A stretch of DNA of 64,000 nt from NCBI GenBank assembly GCA_019096155.1, contig JAHCVI010000001.1, forward strand, positions 13,603,243 through 13,667,242. Direction: 5' to 3'. Origin of the DNA: Staphylotrichum longicolle. Its lineage: Eukaryota; Ascomycota; Sordariomycetes; Sordariales; Chaetomiaceae. The position numbers and the translations under genes were made by a program. Every line of letters begins with the position of its first letter. Position 1 is the stretch's first letter. Shown in pieces: positions 22,382 through 31,395 of this stretch. A model generated the notes under the pieces. It was not told the origin of the DNA. It saw only the letters and a program-made list of their open reading frames with translations, and did not search any database.

Positions 22382-24337
22382 TTAATGTTCACAAAAGCTG
22401 AATCTCGTCTACAAAATCATGTCAGATCAAGTTTCTTATCATGTATGCGAGGAAAGGCTTCTCAACCACTTACTTCTTCAAAGTATTCGGTCAACTCGTC
22501 GGTGAACCCACCACGCTCGTCCATGAGCTGCTCCCGAAGCTCCTTGGCCTTTTCCCACGAGATCGGAAAATCGTCGACCATGGAAATCGTCATATTGACA
22601 ATCTCGTTTGGCAGCATCGACAAGGAGCCTCCCCTGCGCACCTCGTCCGCCCACCAGTCACGGCGCTGCGGGGGTACGTGGGCGGACGACAGGATGGGAC
22701 GGTGAGGGTTGACGAGGAACATGGCGAGGATCTTGCGATGGCCCGGGCGGGTCTTGTCCTGCAGTTCAAACGGTCCGACTTTGTGCTGCAGGCAGTTGGG
22801 GAACACGAGCAGGCGGCCCTCCCTCGTCAGGACCTGGCCCAGTTCCTGTACGGCCGACCCTTCCTGCTCCACGCCGAGGTACTTCTCGAGCGAACTGTAT
22901 TCGTGCTGTTCGGGAACCATCCCGATATCATCGGGCTCCATAGCCTGACGAAACGCCAGATGGCTGTCGGTGATGTTGTCCTGGTCGTAGTAGTAGATGG
23001 CCGAGGCACAGATCATCTCGTTCAGGGTGCCCTCGACGTGCCACGAGCCGCCTTCGTACGCTGGCGTTTCGGGCGTCAGGTGGATGTTGGCTAGCTTGAA
23101 GATGACCTGAAGTCCGTCTGGAAATTTGTCCCGTAGCCTGACGTCGATTTCGCGCGTGGCACGGAGTTCGGCTTGAGGAATGTACTGCCGAGGCTCACGG
23201 TACATGAGGACACGGTGCTCGCGTTTCCAGTCGTAAAAGTGGTCTTCCCACCGCCAGTCATCATCATCGTCATCGTCGTCATCGTCGCCGGCGTCAGCAT
23301 ATTCTTCCGTGATAGGATCCCACACTGACCAGCGGCCCTCGCGTCCCGGGATATGGTACTTGAGCCCAGGCGGAAAGGTATAATCCTGGTCCCCGGTCCT
23401 CGAAAGATCGAAGCGACGGCGGTCGACAAAACCGCTCAGCGCGTCGTTCCAGAGAGGAACGGTGGCAGCAACGATGCGCTCTAGGGTGGAGTACAATGCT
23501 TTGTGCTCAACTGGGTGCAGGTTGTTGATGTAGCTGGTAATCTTCGCGCTGCCATCGGCTGCCAGCTTAACCTGGGCTGGCATCCATTGAAATGAACCCC
23601 ATAACGTAGGTGGGCGGGGGCGCCAGTCGCGGTTTGAACCTGAACGGGCTGGTTTGGTGGTGTAAGGGGGAATGACGACCCCCTTCCCCGTGTAGGCAAC
23701 GCAGTTGTCGAGCGGGACGACGCCCTCCTCCAGCACGCGAGTAAGTCCCCAGACAACGGGAAACAGAGAAGGGTGGACGAGGTCGAGAACCTTGTCCTCC
23801 TGGTAGGGGTGCCAGTCTTTCTCATGGTCGGGGACATCTTCGAGAGGCCGGACTCCGGCTCGGAGCTCATCTTGTAGCTCCTTGGAGATGGCACCGTCCG
23901 ACTTGACGATGGTCAGCTCCGAGTCGAAGACGCGCGTAAACCCCGTCTGCTTGAAGTGCTCACTCTTGTCTCGAAGTTCCGCGATGCACTCAAAGGAATT
24001 AGAAGAACATTCAGTTTTTAAGAACGCGTGGTTGAGGGTCACTTACAAAATCAAACATTTGCTGTGAGAGGATGACATCCCCATCGAGTTCCTCGGGCCG
24101 GATGTCGGCTTCGGCCCGCCAGCGAGAAACAATGTCTTCATCAAAGACCTTGACTTCCCAATCGGGCTTGTCAGTAATCTGGTTGATGAACTGGAGCATG
24201 CGTCGTTCGCGCACAGTGACTCCGTTGCTGGTCCATGGCACTTCCCCGATGGCGAGGGGAAAGGTGGTGAGGCCCTCTCCCGTATGTTCGACTGGCAGGC
24301 CAAGGCCGGGGAACTGCTTTTTTGTCGAGGCAGCCAT
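22382..24337 (-). CDS. DUF4246 domain protein
   Basis: Three exons: 24337..24047, 23988..22474 and a 27-nt last exon 22408..22382; introns of 58 bp (GTAAGT...TTTGAG) and 65 bp (GTAAGT...TTGTAG); 610 aa. The mini-exon encodes TRFSFCEH-stop, matching the FSxCEH ending common in this family, which supports the splice. Conserved regions include LQFINQITDKPDWEVKVFDE, WGSFQWMPAQV, HPVEHKALYSTLERI, NIHLTPETPAYEGGSWHVEG, YYYDQDNIT and LVFPNCLQHKVGPFELQD. The His-x-Glu/His layout in GSWHVEG...LQHKVGPFEL is reminiscent of 2-oxoglutarate/Fe(II) oxygenase folds, but function is unproven. A run of ten Asp residues (AGDDDDDDDDDDWRW) sits in a variable loop, encoded by a GAY trinucleotide tract at about 23264-23293. 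Confidence 0.88.
23264..23293 (-). repeat. GAY trinucleotide tract (poly-Asp)
   Basis: Mixed GAT/GAC codons (ATC/GTC on the plus strand) encode ten consecutive aspartates within the DUF4246 gene. Codon mixing suggests it is stable rather than a freshly slipping microsatellite. Confidence 0.7.
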
Positions 24338-24742
24338 GATTAATGGAGAGACGAGAGATTCTCCAAAAGGCACAGCCAACTTGCCAGGTTTCACTCCGTC
24401 CTTTATTTAATTTTTTCCCTCGAGCACGCAGCGGTTGGAAGCCAGCTAGAGTTAGGCAGCAGTGGGTCAGCGGTGACAGCCTGTCGGCGCCAAGCCAGAA
24501 TCAACCCCACTTGATCGAGACAGCACAACCTCGGGAACTGCAGACACCAACAACAGTCATGCTCCACGCAACAAAACCTTAATAAAACTAAACAACCCGC
24601 ATTCATTTTCAACGACAGTCGGGTTAATGAGCATGCCCCACTCTTCCGACACTTTTATATGCATCTAAAGCCTTGTATGCTGTTGAACTCTGTAAAGCGG
24701 CTACCGAGTTTACTTGGACAACCTCCCGCCTCAAGTCGCGAG
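24338..24742. other. Intergenic region upstream of the DUF4246 gene
   Basis: 405 bp; downstream of the acetolactate decarboxylase gene. AT-rich in its middle part; no coding features seen. Confidence 0.55.
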
Positions 24743-25621
24743 CTAAGCCGCAAATATATCAGTATCGGGGCGTTGCTTAAGCCCAGCATCGTTGAACTCT
24801 TCGTCCCCAGCTGGCAACTCCAAGTAGAACTTGGACATCTGCGCAGCGGCGATATCCACATCGCCTGCCGTTTCAACCGACAAGACGTGCCCCCCTCGTT
24901 TCCTATCCTCGCTGATGAAATGGAAGTGTCCCCCTGCAACGTTGACCCCATTCACGAATTCCGGACACCTAAACCCAACAATCGTTCCCTTGACCCCCTC
25001 CAAAGTCTCCGCTGTCTGGCGAGAGCACACGTCCACCAGCCCCTCTCTCGGCTTGCTTTGCCCGGCTACGGTCCTGAGGTGTATTCTTTTAAAGACCCCA
25101 TCCACTCTTACAATCAAGAAGTGATTGTCTGCCTTAGGGAACAAGCCCATAAGTAGGCACTTCAAACCAGCATGGCCAGTTACCGGCCCCCTCCTCAGAA
25201 CCGTTGGGCGGAAGTGCGTCACGCTGACGAAGGGTGCAACCGCCGTCTCGTGAGGCTTGGTGTGTACGACTGATCCGTCACCCTTTATATGGAAGACTTG
25301 TCCGTCGAGTACAACCATCTCGCCTTCGATGTTGCGGAATGTGCCAATTCCATGGTCCCCGTGTTCAAGAATGCGTGCAATCGGGATGCCCTGCGAAGCG
25401 ACGCCATCCATGAGGGCGGAAACCGTGGAGTACTGGAAGACTTCGTTGAAAGCGATCGTGCGCGGTAATGGAGGACGCTGCAATAGTTGTGTCTGAGAGC
25501 ACTGTAGATGGCGATTTTGAGTATTTTGTCGCAGTGGCAAGGGGCTGTAGGCAGCTGAGCGAGTTGCGGCTCTTAGCTGCCGTCCACCACCAAGTCTCAG
25601 AAAGCCAGAAGGGGTCACCAT
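24743..25621 (-). CDS. Alpha-acetolactate decarboxylase
   Basis: Intronless, 292 aa. Converts 2-acetolactate to acetoin and CO2 with a bound metal. Family blocks are clear: FQYSTVSALMDGVASQGIP, HGDHGIGTFRNIEGEMVVLDGQVF, AVAPFVSVTHF, GVKGTIVGFRCPEFVNGVNVAGGHFHFISEDRKRGGHVL, and AAAQMSKFYLELP. The His-x-His of GGHFHF plus the later His in GGHVL are the expected metal ligands, and the EGEMVVLDG glutamate is the usual active-site acid. An N-terminal extension of ~58 residues is rich in Arg/Gln/Ser with almost no acidic residues (LRLGGGRQLRAATRSAAYS), compatible with a mitochondrial presequence; acetolactate is made in fungal mitochondria by the valine pathway. The family is mainly bacterial with a scattered fungal distribution, so ancient transfer is plausible. 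Confidence 0.9.
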   Translation of the reverse strand: MVTPSGFLRLGGGRQLRAATRSAAYSPLPLRQNTQNRHLQCSQTQLLQRPPLPRTIAFNEVFQYSTVSALMDGVASQGIPIARILEHGDHGIGTFRNIEGEMVVLDGQVFHIKGDGSVVHTKPHETAVAPFVSVTHFRPTVLRRGPVTGHAGLKCLLMGLFPKADNHFLIVRVDGVFKRIHLRTVAGQSKPREGLVDVCSRQTAETLEGVKGTIVGFRCPEFVNGVNVAGGHFHFISEDRKRGGHVLSVETAGDVDIAAAQMSKFYLELPAGDEEFNDAGLKQRPDTDIFAA

Positions 25622-25702
25622 TGCTAAGAGTAAGTGAGGTGGCTAAGGCGTGTCGAGCGGTAAAAAAGAGAACGACTGAACCTCTGCCCAAACGAGGTGG
25701 TG

Positions 25703-25709
25703 TTTTATA
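25703..25709 (-). promoter_or_regulatory. TATA-like box of the acetolactate decarboxylase gene
   Basis: Minus-strand TATAAAA about 82 bp upstream of the ATG at 25621. Confidence 0.45.
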
Positions 25710-26220
25710 GGTTGAGAACGGGAGAACAGCTTTCAGGATGAGCAGCTTGTAGCTCATCAGTCATCCCCCTGTTGCTTACCACCCTGATCCAATGTCTTCC
25801 AATTGTAACCTCTAGTATGTACAGCAGAGGAGAGTCCAATCTCATCATTTTGCCATCATTTATGCATGTCTTATGCTGCTTACTCCTGACAGTTAAGGAA
25901 TCTCGTGCTGTGTTACAGATTTTCGCACGCTGCTCCGAGTTTATTTTCCTTCCTGCATGGATAAGAAGTTGCATGGAAGGATCGGAGACAATCTACTGGC
26001 TGCCGCGATTGCGCCACCGCTCAGCTCCGGTGGGTGAAAGGGTCTGGAACCCTGCGGCCCGAATGCTGGGAAGAGTGGAGGCCCATGAGCCATAGAATTT
26101 GAAATGGCGCCCAAGACGTGGGCGTTGTTGTTACTTTAAAAGACTAAAAACACCGAGAACAAAGCTCGACGTCGTTCAGTTTCATGGCAGAAGTAAATAC
26201 CTTACCCACCACTAACCCAA

Positions 26221-26272
26221 CTCCCCTACCCTCCAGCACTCCCCTACCCTCTAGCGCTCCCCACCCTGTCCT
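26221..26272. repeat. 18-bp C-rich direct repeat, about 2.5 copies
   Basis: CTCCCCTACCCTCCAGCA at 26221-26238 is followed by a copy with two changes at 26239-26256 and a partial third from 26257. It lies in the 3' flank of the WSC gene. Confidence 0.7.
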
Positions 26273-26285
26273 TGGTCTTACCATC

Positions 26286-28547
26286 TCATAGCTTCCCGAT
26301 CAGCTCAAAATCGTCAAAGTACAAGGCATTGTACCCCTCATACTCCACCGGACCGCCATACGCAGAACACGAAAAGGCCACCTTGATATTGACAAAGGAC
26401 GCGGCCGCCGTGAGGTCAAACTTGAGCTGGTGCCACGCGCCCGCGGCGAGGTCGCGGAACAACAGGCTGGCGCTGGCGTAGGTCCCGGCGGACGGCGTCA
26501 CGCCCACCCACATGCTGCACCACGTGTGCAGCGGGTTGTCGTGGCTGACCCACACCGAGAAGGTGTACTTGGCGCCCGGCTCGACGGGCGCGTCGTGCTC
26601 CATGACCGAGTACCGCTGCGCCGTGTTTTGGAAGAGCGCGCGGAACGAGCGGGCGCCCGTGTGCGCGCGCTCGTTGGCGACGCCTTGCACCTCGAACGGC
26701 ACGCCGGGGCTGGAGAAGGTCCAGCCGGCCGTGGTGCCGGATTCGAAGCCGCCGTTGGGGACCGCCGCGTTGGCCGGCGGCGTGGGCGTGGGCTCCTCGC
26801 CAACCGTGTACGTGTTGGTCGCGCAGGCGGTGCTGAAGGCGCACACTTTGGATTGCAGGCAGGAGTAGACGGGCGGCGCTTGGAAGACGTAGATTGTCGG
26901 GATGCAGGTGGCGATCATGGGGGGTAGCGGGTTGAGCGCCCCGCTGCACATGTCCCTGAGCATGTTGGCTGACGGTTGTGCCATCGAGGTGCTCATTGCC
27001 GCGCAGGGTGGGGGCAGTGACTGGTAGCAGCTGGGCAGGCCGCTCACCACGGACGTGGTGCAGCTGGTGACGGTCGTGAGCTCGGGCGGCGGGGTGATGG
27101 TCGAGGTCTCGGGAACGACTGTCGTGGCCGTGGGGCCAATGGTTGTCGAAGGCACATTGGCCGAGGGGATGTCAGAGGTTGTGGTGGCGGGAACGACTGG
27201 AACAGACGATGAGGGAGAGACGGGGTTGACGGCGTAGAGGTTCAGCCGGTTGGGGCCGCCGCACCACTGCGAAGGGTTGCCGGAGCAGAGCATGTTGCAG
27301 TCCGTCACGGCCGACGGTTCGCCACCGAGGAGTTCAGTGCCGCAGTAGCACTCGCCTGCGTATTCCACGCCAAAGAAGGCATAGCCGTCGCAGAAGGCGG
27401 CGCACCTCTCGATGGTCATGTCGGTACTCCTTTCGTCCTTGGCCGAGAGAGCACGAGTACCCACAGCGTCGGTCCAGCAGGACTGGTACTTGAAGGCTCC
27501 GACCTCTTCGGGGTTGGTTGGTGGTTCAGGGGTCCCTTCCGTGTCTTTTTTGTAGACAATCAGGCGGCTGGCATCGCCACAAATCTGCGACGCGCTCCCC
27601 GCGCACTCCATCTTGCAGTCGCTCTCCGGCGACTCGACGCTCGAGGCATCCAGCTCCATGCCGCAGTAGCATTCGATGCCATATTCGACGCCAAAGACGT
27701 TGTAGTTGGCACATGTGGCAGCGCAGAGCTCGATGGACATCTGGGGGCTGGCAATGCTATGACCGGAAAGAACGCGGCGGGCCACAGAGTCGGTATAGCA
27801 GCCGTCGTAGAAGAAGTCGTCGACGGAATCCGGGTTGATGTGCTCGTCGTCAGGGGGTGTAGTTGTACTGGCCGGCCCGTAAACACTGAGGCGCATGCCA
27901 GCACCGCAGATCTCGTTGCCATCTCCCGAGCAGGCCATGTTGCACTCAGATGCGGCAGCCGCCTCGGTAGGCGCCGTGTTGCCGCAGTAGCACTCGCGAC
28001 TCCACTGTGTGCCAAAGTACTTGTAGCCCGCGCAGTTGGCAGCACACTTCGCTGCCGTCATATCGTCGGCCGAGGTGATGCGGTCGGGAAGCACACGGCC
28101 GGGGGCGTCGACGAAGCAGCCGAGGAACGGGGCGCCGGGATCCGCGGGCGGCGAAGGGGGCGTGTAGCCATCGTTGACGTAGACATCAAGGCGTAATCCA
28201 GCACCGCACTTCTGGCTGGCATCGCCGGCACAGGAGAAGCTGCACTCTGTGTCCGGAGCAATCAGCGAAGGGGCGGGAGGTTCGTTGTCGCAGTAGCATT
28301 CTCGGCCGTACTCGACACCAAAATATTTGAACGAGGAGCAGTGCTCGGCGCACAACTCAATCGTCATGCCGTCATCGCCCTTGAAGCCGCCATCGAGAGT
28401 GCGGTTTGGCCCATCGATGAAGCATCCTGTTCGAGTAAAAGCAGGCGCTTGGCGGGAGACTGGTCGACTCGGCAGGGCGACGGCGGGCAAGAAGAAGAAG
28501 GAAGAAAAGAGCGGCGCGGCCAAGAGGCCGTACGAGAGGGACGACAT
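26286..28547 (-). CDS. Secreted protein with four WSC domains and a C-terminal carbohydrate-binding-like domain
   Basis: Intronless, 753 aa. Signal peptide of about 24 residues ending FFFLPAVALP. Four WSC modules follow at about residues 38-128, 140-228, 246-335 and 350-440, each starting with a G/S-C-(F/Y/W)-x-D motif (TGCFIDGPNRTL; LGCFVDAPGRVL; DGCYTDSVARRVL; QSCWTDAVGTRAL) and containing the YFGVEYGxECYCG and CSGD/CAG-cysteine core. A Thr/Ser/Pro-rich linker (about 445-500) is likely O-glycosylated. A cysteine-rich stretch precedes the C-terminal beta-sandwich (NGGFESGTTAGWTFSS...EYEGYNALYFDDFELIG), resembling the CBM4/9-like galactose-binding fold. WSC domains bind cell-wall glucan; no transmembrane segment is seen, so this is probably a secreted or wall-bound adhesin or lectin. 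Confidence 0.88.
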   Translation of the reverse strand: MSSLSYGLLAAPLFSSFFFLPAVALPSRPVSRQAPAFTRTGCFIDGPNRTLDGGFKGDDGMTIELCAEHCSSFKYFGVEYGRECYCDNEPPAPSLIAPDTECSFSCAGDASQKCGAGLRLDVYVNDGYTPPSPPADPGAPFLGCFVDAPGRVLPDRITSADDMTAAKCAANCAGYKYFGTQWSRECYCGNTAPTEAAAASECNMACSGDGNEICGAGMRLSVYGPASTTTPPDDEHINPDSVDDFFYDGCYTDSVARRVLSGHSIASPQMSIELCAATCANYNVFGVEYGIECYCGMELDASSVESPESDCKMECAGSASQICGDASRLIVYKKDTEGTPEPPTNPEEVGAFKYQSCWTDAVGTRALSAKDERSTDMTIERCAAFCDGYAFFGVEYAGECYCGTELLGGEPSAVTDCNMLCSGNPSQWCGGPNRLNLYAVNPVSPSSSVPVVPATTTSDIPSANVPSTTIGPTATTVVPETSTITPPPELTTVTSCTTSVVSGLPSCYQSLPPPCAAMSTSMAQPSANMLRDMCSGALNPLPPMIATCIPTIYVFQAPPVYSCLQSKVCAFSTACATNTYTVGEEPTPTPPANAAVPNGGFESGTTAGWTFSSPGVPFEVQGVANERAHTGARSFRALFQNTAQRYSVMEHDAPVEPGAKYTFSVWVSHDNPLHTWCSMWVGVTPSAGTYASASLLFRDLAAGAWHQLKFDLTAAASFVNIKVAFSCSAYGGPVEYEGYNALYFDDFELIGKL

Positions 28548-29211
28548 GATGGCAATGCCAAGTGGTCAAGCTTGTCGAGGGGGAGTGAACCACATCGTTC
28601 GTTACCTGGGATTAGCAGGAGGAGTCTTCACACTTTAAGTATTGACTGTCCATCATCTCTTTTTCCTTGATAAAGTCCCTACATCTGTCTTTTCTAAATA
28701 AAACCATGTCAATGCCGACGCCATGCAGGTGCGGCGAAAGCGCCGAGCGCCAGCGCCCCTAACGGCAAACTGACATGGGGCTCCTTGTGGGTTGGAGGAT
28801 ATGGGGTCCTTTTGGCTCCCTGGATTCATGCTTCTCAGAGAGCCCCCAAACAAGTTGTTCCAGGCCGAAATGCCAGAGGAATGACGGCGTTGGACTGCCA
28901 TGCTTCGCAGCTCCTGGGCTCTCCAGATGGCTGTGACATGGCTGGAGCGACACGATGGATCAGAGAGGCGAGGAACTTTCTCGCTTCTCTTCCTCTTCAG
29001 GGACGCCAATTCGATAATCACCGTTTGCCGCCACGCTGTGATGGTTAGGGCTGAATCTTGCAACCAAATGCAGACACGGCAGTCCCTGCAGCTAACTTCA
29101 CCCTTGCCTCTTGGTATTGCGGCTGATGCTTCCTGAGCCCATTCTCGTGTCTGGGCAACTTCAACGCTTGTCTTAACCCAAGCATTTCGCGCGGGCCTCG
29201 ACGCTTCGTTG

Positions 29212-29256
29212 CGCTTGGCTCGCTTGGCTCGCTTGGCTCGCTTGGCTCACTTGGCA
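29212..29256. repeat. 9-bp tandem repeat, four exact copies plus one diverged
   Basis: CGCTTGGCT occurs at 29212-29220, 29221-29229, 29230-29238 and 29239-29247, followed by the diverged CACTTGGCA. Non-coding context. Confidence 0.9.
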
Positions 29257-30088
29257 CAACTTGGCGCGTCTTTGCGGCTTCTTGTCACGAGAGATGACTT
29301 GAGGAGGGTTGGCTACCTGGGAAATCCACAAACAGACCAGAAGGTCCCAGTTCTTGAGGATGCAATGTCCGGACGCTTGATGCGCGTTGATCATGATAAA
29401 TATACAGAATTATGAACTATCGAGTCGGGATATTAACTTGCCAAAACCACTCCGTACTTGTAGAATCATGCGAGAAAGGATCGACGTTGTGTGGTGTGCA
29501 AAAATGATGTGTGGTTTGTGAGAAACCGCCGACCTGGGCCGCCGACCCCCCTTTTCTCTCGCCAAGGTCTCCGATTTTCCTTCGAGTCGCTGGTTGAGCC
29601 AACAAACAAACCCCAAGCTACGGAGATACTTTGCATATGTGTCGACGTCTCAATCCCGACCAAGTAAGCGCCTGCATATCAATGGGATAATGAGCTCGGA
29701 TTCTCTTCGTTTGAATGCGTCCAGACGCTCGCGAGGTTGAGTTGATGTGTCAACAGTTACTCGGATCCCAGAAGCATCACGTTGATGGGCCGCCCAGACA
29801 TTTAGGTCATCAGCTCGCTTGCTTAGCGCAAAGCCAAGTCGTCGGCAACGTCCCAGTGATCATCGGTCTGACCATGGATGTGACCCCTTTCCGGTCTCCA
29901 GCAGCAATATAATGACTAAACGTTATGGGCTCACAATTATGTCTTCTTGACAGAACTCCCTCATGCTTCTCCCATTAACCCATCCCCCATGTCGTTCCAG
30001 GCCACTGGGAGGGCTCCACGTCTCACTCTCTGAGTTTGCACCACGGTGGGATTAAGGTTAATGTTAAGCTTGAATCCTGGCCTAACCC

Positions 30089-30183
30089 TGCTCTCTCACT
30101 CCCCTCCTCCCCCTCCCCGCTCTCTCTCCCTCTCCTCCTGTCCCTCCCTTCCCTCACGCCACGCTCTGTGTCTCCTCCTTTCT
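30089..30183. repeat. Polypyrimidine tract
   Basis: About 95 bp almost entirely C and T on the plus strand (polypurine on the minus strand), immediately downstream of the deoC stop codon in its transcription direction. Such tracts can form triplex-prone DNA; here it may be part of the deoC 3' region. Confidence 0.75.
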
Positions 30184-30201
30184 GTGCTGAACGCTTCAAG
30201 C

Positions 30202-30996
30202 TCAATATCCTCCGAGACTGCTGTCATGCATCGTCTTAAACACAACAGTCGAAGGTTGGTCCGTCACACCTCTTTTTACAGCTTCCTCCATGATGGCCAC
30301 TGTAGCAGTGGCGCCAATCCGCGTTACCCCCAGTGACATGACGTGAAGGAGATCATCCAATGTCCGTACCCCTCCGGCGGCCTTAATCTGCACCTCGGGC
30401 TTTGAATGCTGACGCATGAGCTTCAAGTGAGGCACCGTTGCCCCATGGTAGGTGTAGAAGCCATTGTCCTGCTTGACAAAGCCGTAACCACTCGATGTCT
30501 TGACAAACGCAACGCCAACATCAGAACAAATCTGACACAGGCGAATGATGTGGCTGTCTTGGAGGTAGTCGTTTTCGAAGATCACCTTGAGAATGGCTCC
30601 GTGCTTGGTCACTGCCTCGTTGACTTGGTTGATCTCGTCCGAAACATAGTCCCAGTCTCCTCCGAGAGCTTTGCCGATATTTATGACCATATCAATCTCT
30701 TTCCCTCCAGCAGCAGCCGCGGCATCAGCCTCGAAGACCTTCACCTCGGTAGTGCTGTTGCCATGAGGAAAGCCGATGACAGGACAGACAAGCACTCCGG
30801 AGCCCTCCAACGCCTTTCGAGCCATGGGGATAGCGTACGGCTTTACGCAGGCAGTAGCAACGCCATACTTTTTGGCGATGTCGAGACCTTCGCGGATGTC
30901 CTTGTCGGTCATTGTTGGGTGAAGCAAGGAGTGGTCAATCATTTTGGCCACCTGCTGTAAAGTGACGGTGATGGAATTTGGGCGTTGCTCGGCCAT
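30202..30996 (-). CDS. deoC: Deoxyribose-phosphate aldolase
   Basis: Intronless, 264 aa, class I aldolase that splits 2-deoxyribose-5-phosphate into glyceraldehyde-3-phosphate and acetaldehyde in deoxynucleoside catabolism. I start at the ATG at 30996 (MAEQRPNSITVTLQQVAKMIDHSLL). Family motifs are MIDHSLLHPT, YGVATACVKPYAI, VCPVIGFPHGNSTTEVKVFEA, EIDMVINIGKAL, LKVIFENDYL, VAFVKTSSGYG with the Schiff-base lysine, and VQIKAAGGVRT with the second active-site lysine, then GVTRIGATA. All catalytic residues appear intact. Probably cytosolic. It is the only gene of nucleoside breakdown seen here. Confidence 0.95.
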   Translation of the reverse strand: MAEQRPNSITVTLQQVAKMIDHSLLHPTMTDKDIREGLDIAKKYGVATACVKPYAIPMARKALEGSGVLVCPVIGFPHGNSTTEVKVFEADAAAAAGGKEIDMVINIGKALGGDWDYVSDEINQVNEAVTKHGAILKVIFENDYLQDSHIIRLCQICSDVGVAFVKTSSGYGFVKQDNGFYTYHGATVPHLKLMRQHSKPEVQIKAAGGVRTLDDLLHVMSLGVTRIGATATVAIMEEAVKRGVTDQPSTVVFKTMHDSSLGGY

Positions 30997-31395
30997 CTTG
31001 GTTGTCAAATGGTGTCTTCTGGAAAAGGGTTGAATGCTTTGCCTTGATGAGCAGTGGATGCACCGTAAAGGGGAGAACGCGTAATATACCCCTCACAAAT
31101 AGGTACCGGTAGACCTCTCCGAAAGTACCTCAAATGGACAATGCTGTCTCCAACCGGACCTCTTGCTTCATTTGGAAACTCCGCCGGGAGAAATTCGTAT
31201 CTACCTAGGCGTCGCCACTCCGGCTATCTCCGTGCACCTCAGCTTCACCATGAACAAACCCTCGCGCACCGACGACACCCTCCCCCATCCAACATAAAAC
31301 CATAGAACCAGAACCCCCTGAGCTGGCGACAAACTTGACCACCCGCCAGAACCCCGGCGTCCTCACGAACCCGCGGGAGCACAAAAAGCTCAACA
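30997..31395. other. Intergenic region between deoC and the membrane HET gene
   Basis: 399 bp holding the deoC promoter and the 3' flank of the HET gene. No gene seen. Confidence 0.55.

Larger units (their letters stand above)
25622..26285. other. Intergenic region, promoter of the decarboxylase gene
   Basis: 664 bp. Contains the TATA-like box of the decarboxylase gene and an 18-bp C-rich direct repeat at the WSC-gene side, both listed separately. No gene seen. Confidence 0.55.
28548..30201. other. Intergenic region with a minisatellite and a pyrimidine tract
   Basis: 1.65 kb between the WSC gene start and the end of deoC. Contains the 9-bp tandem repeat and the polypyrimidine tract listed separately. 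Short open frames show no family features. Confidence 0.55.
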
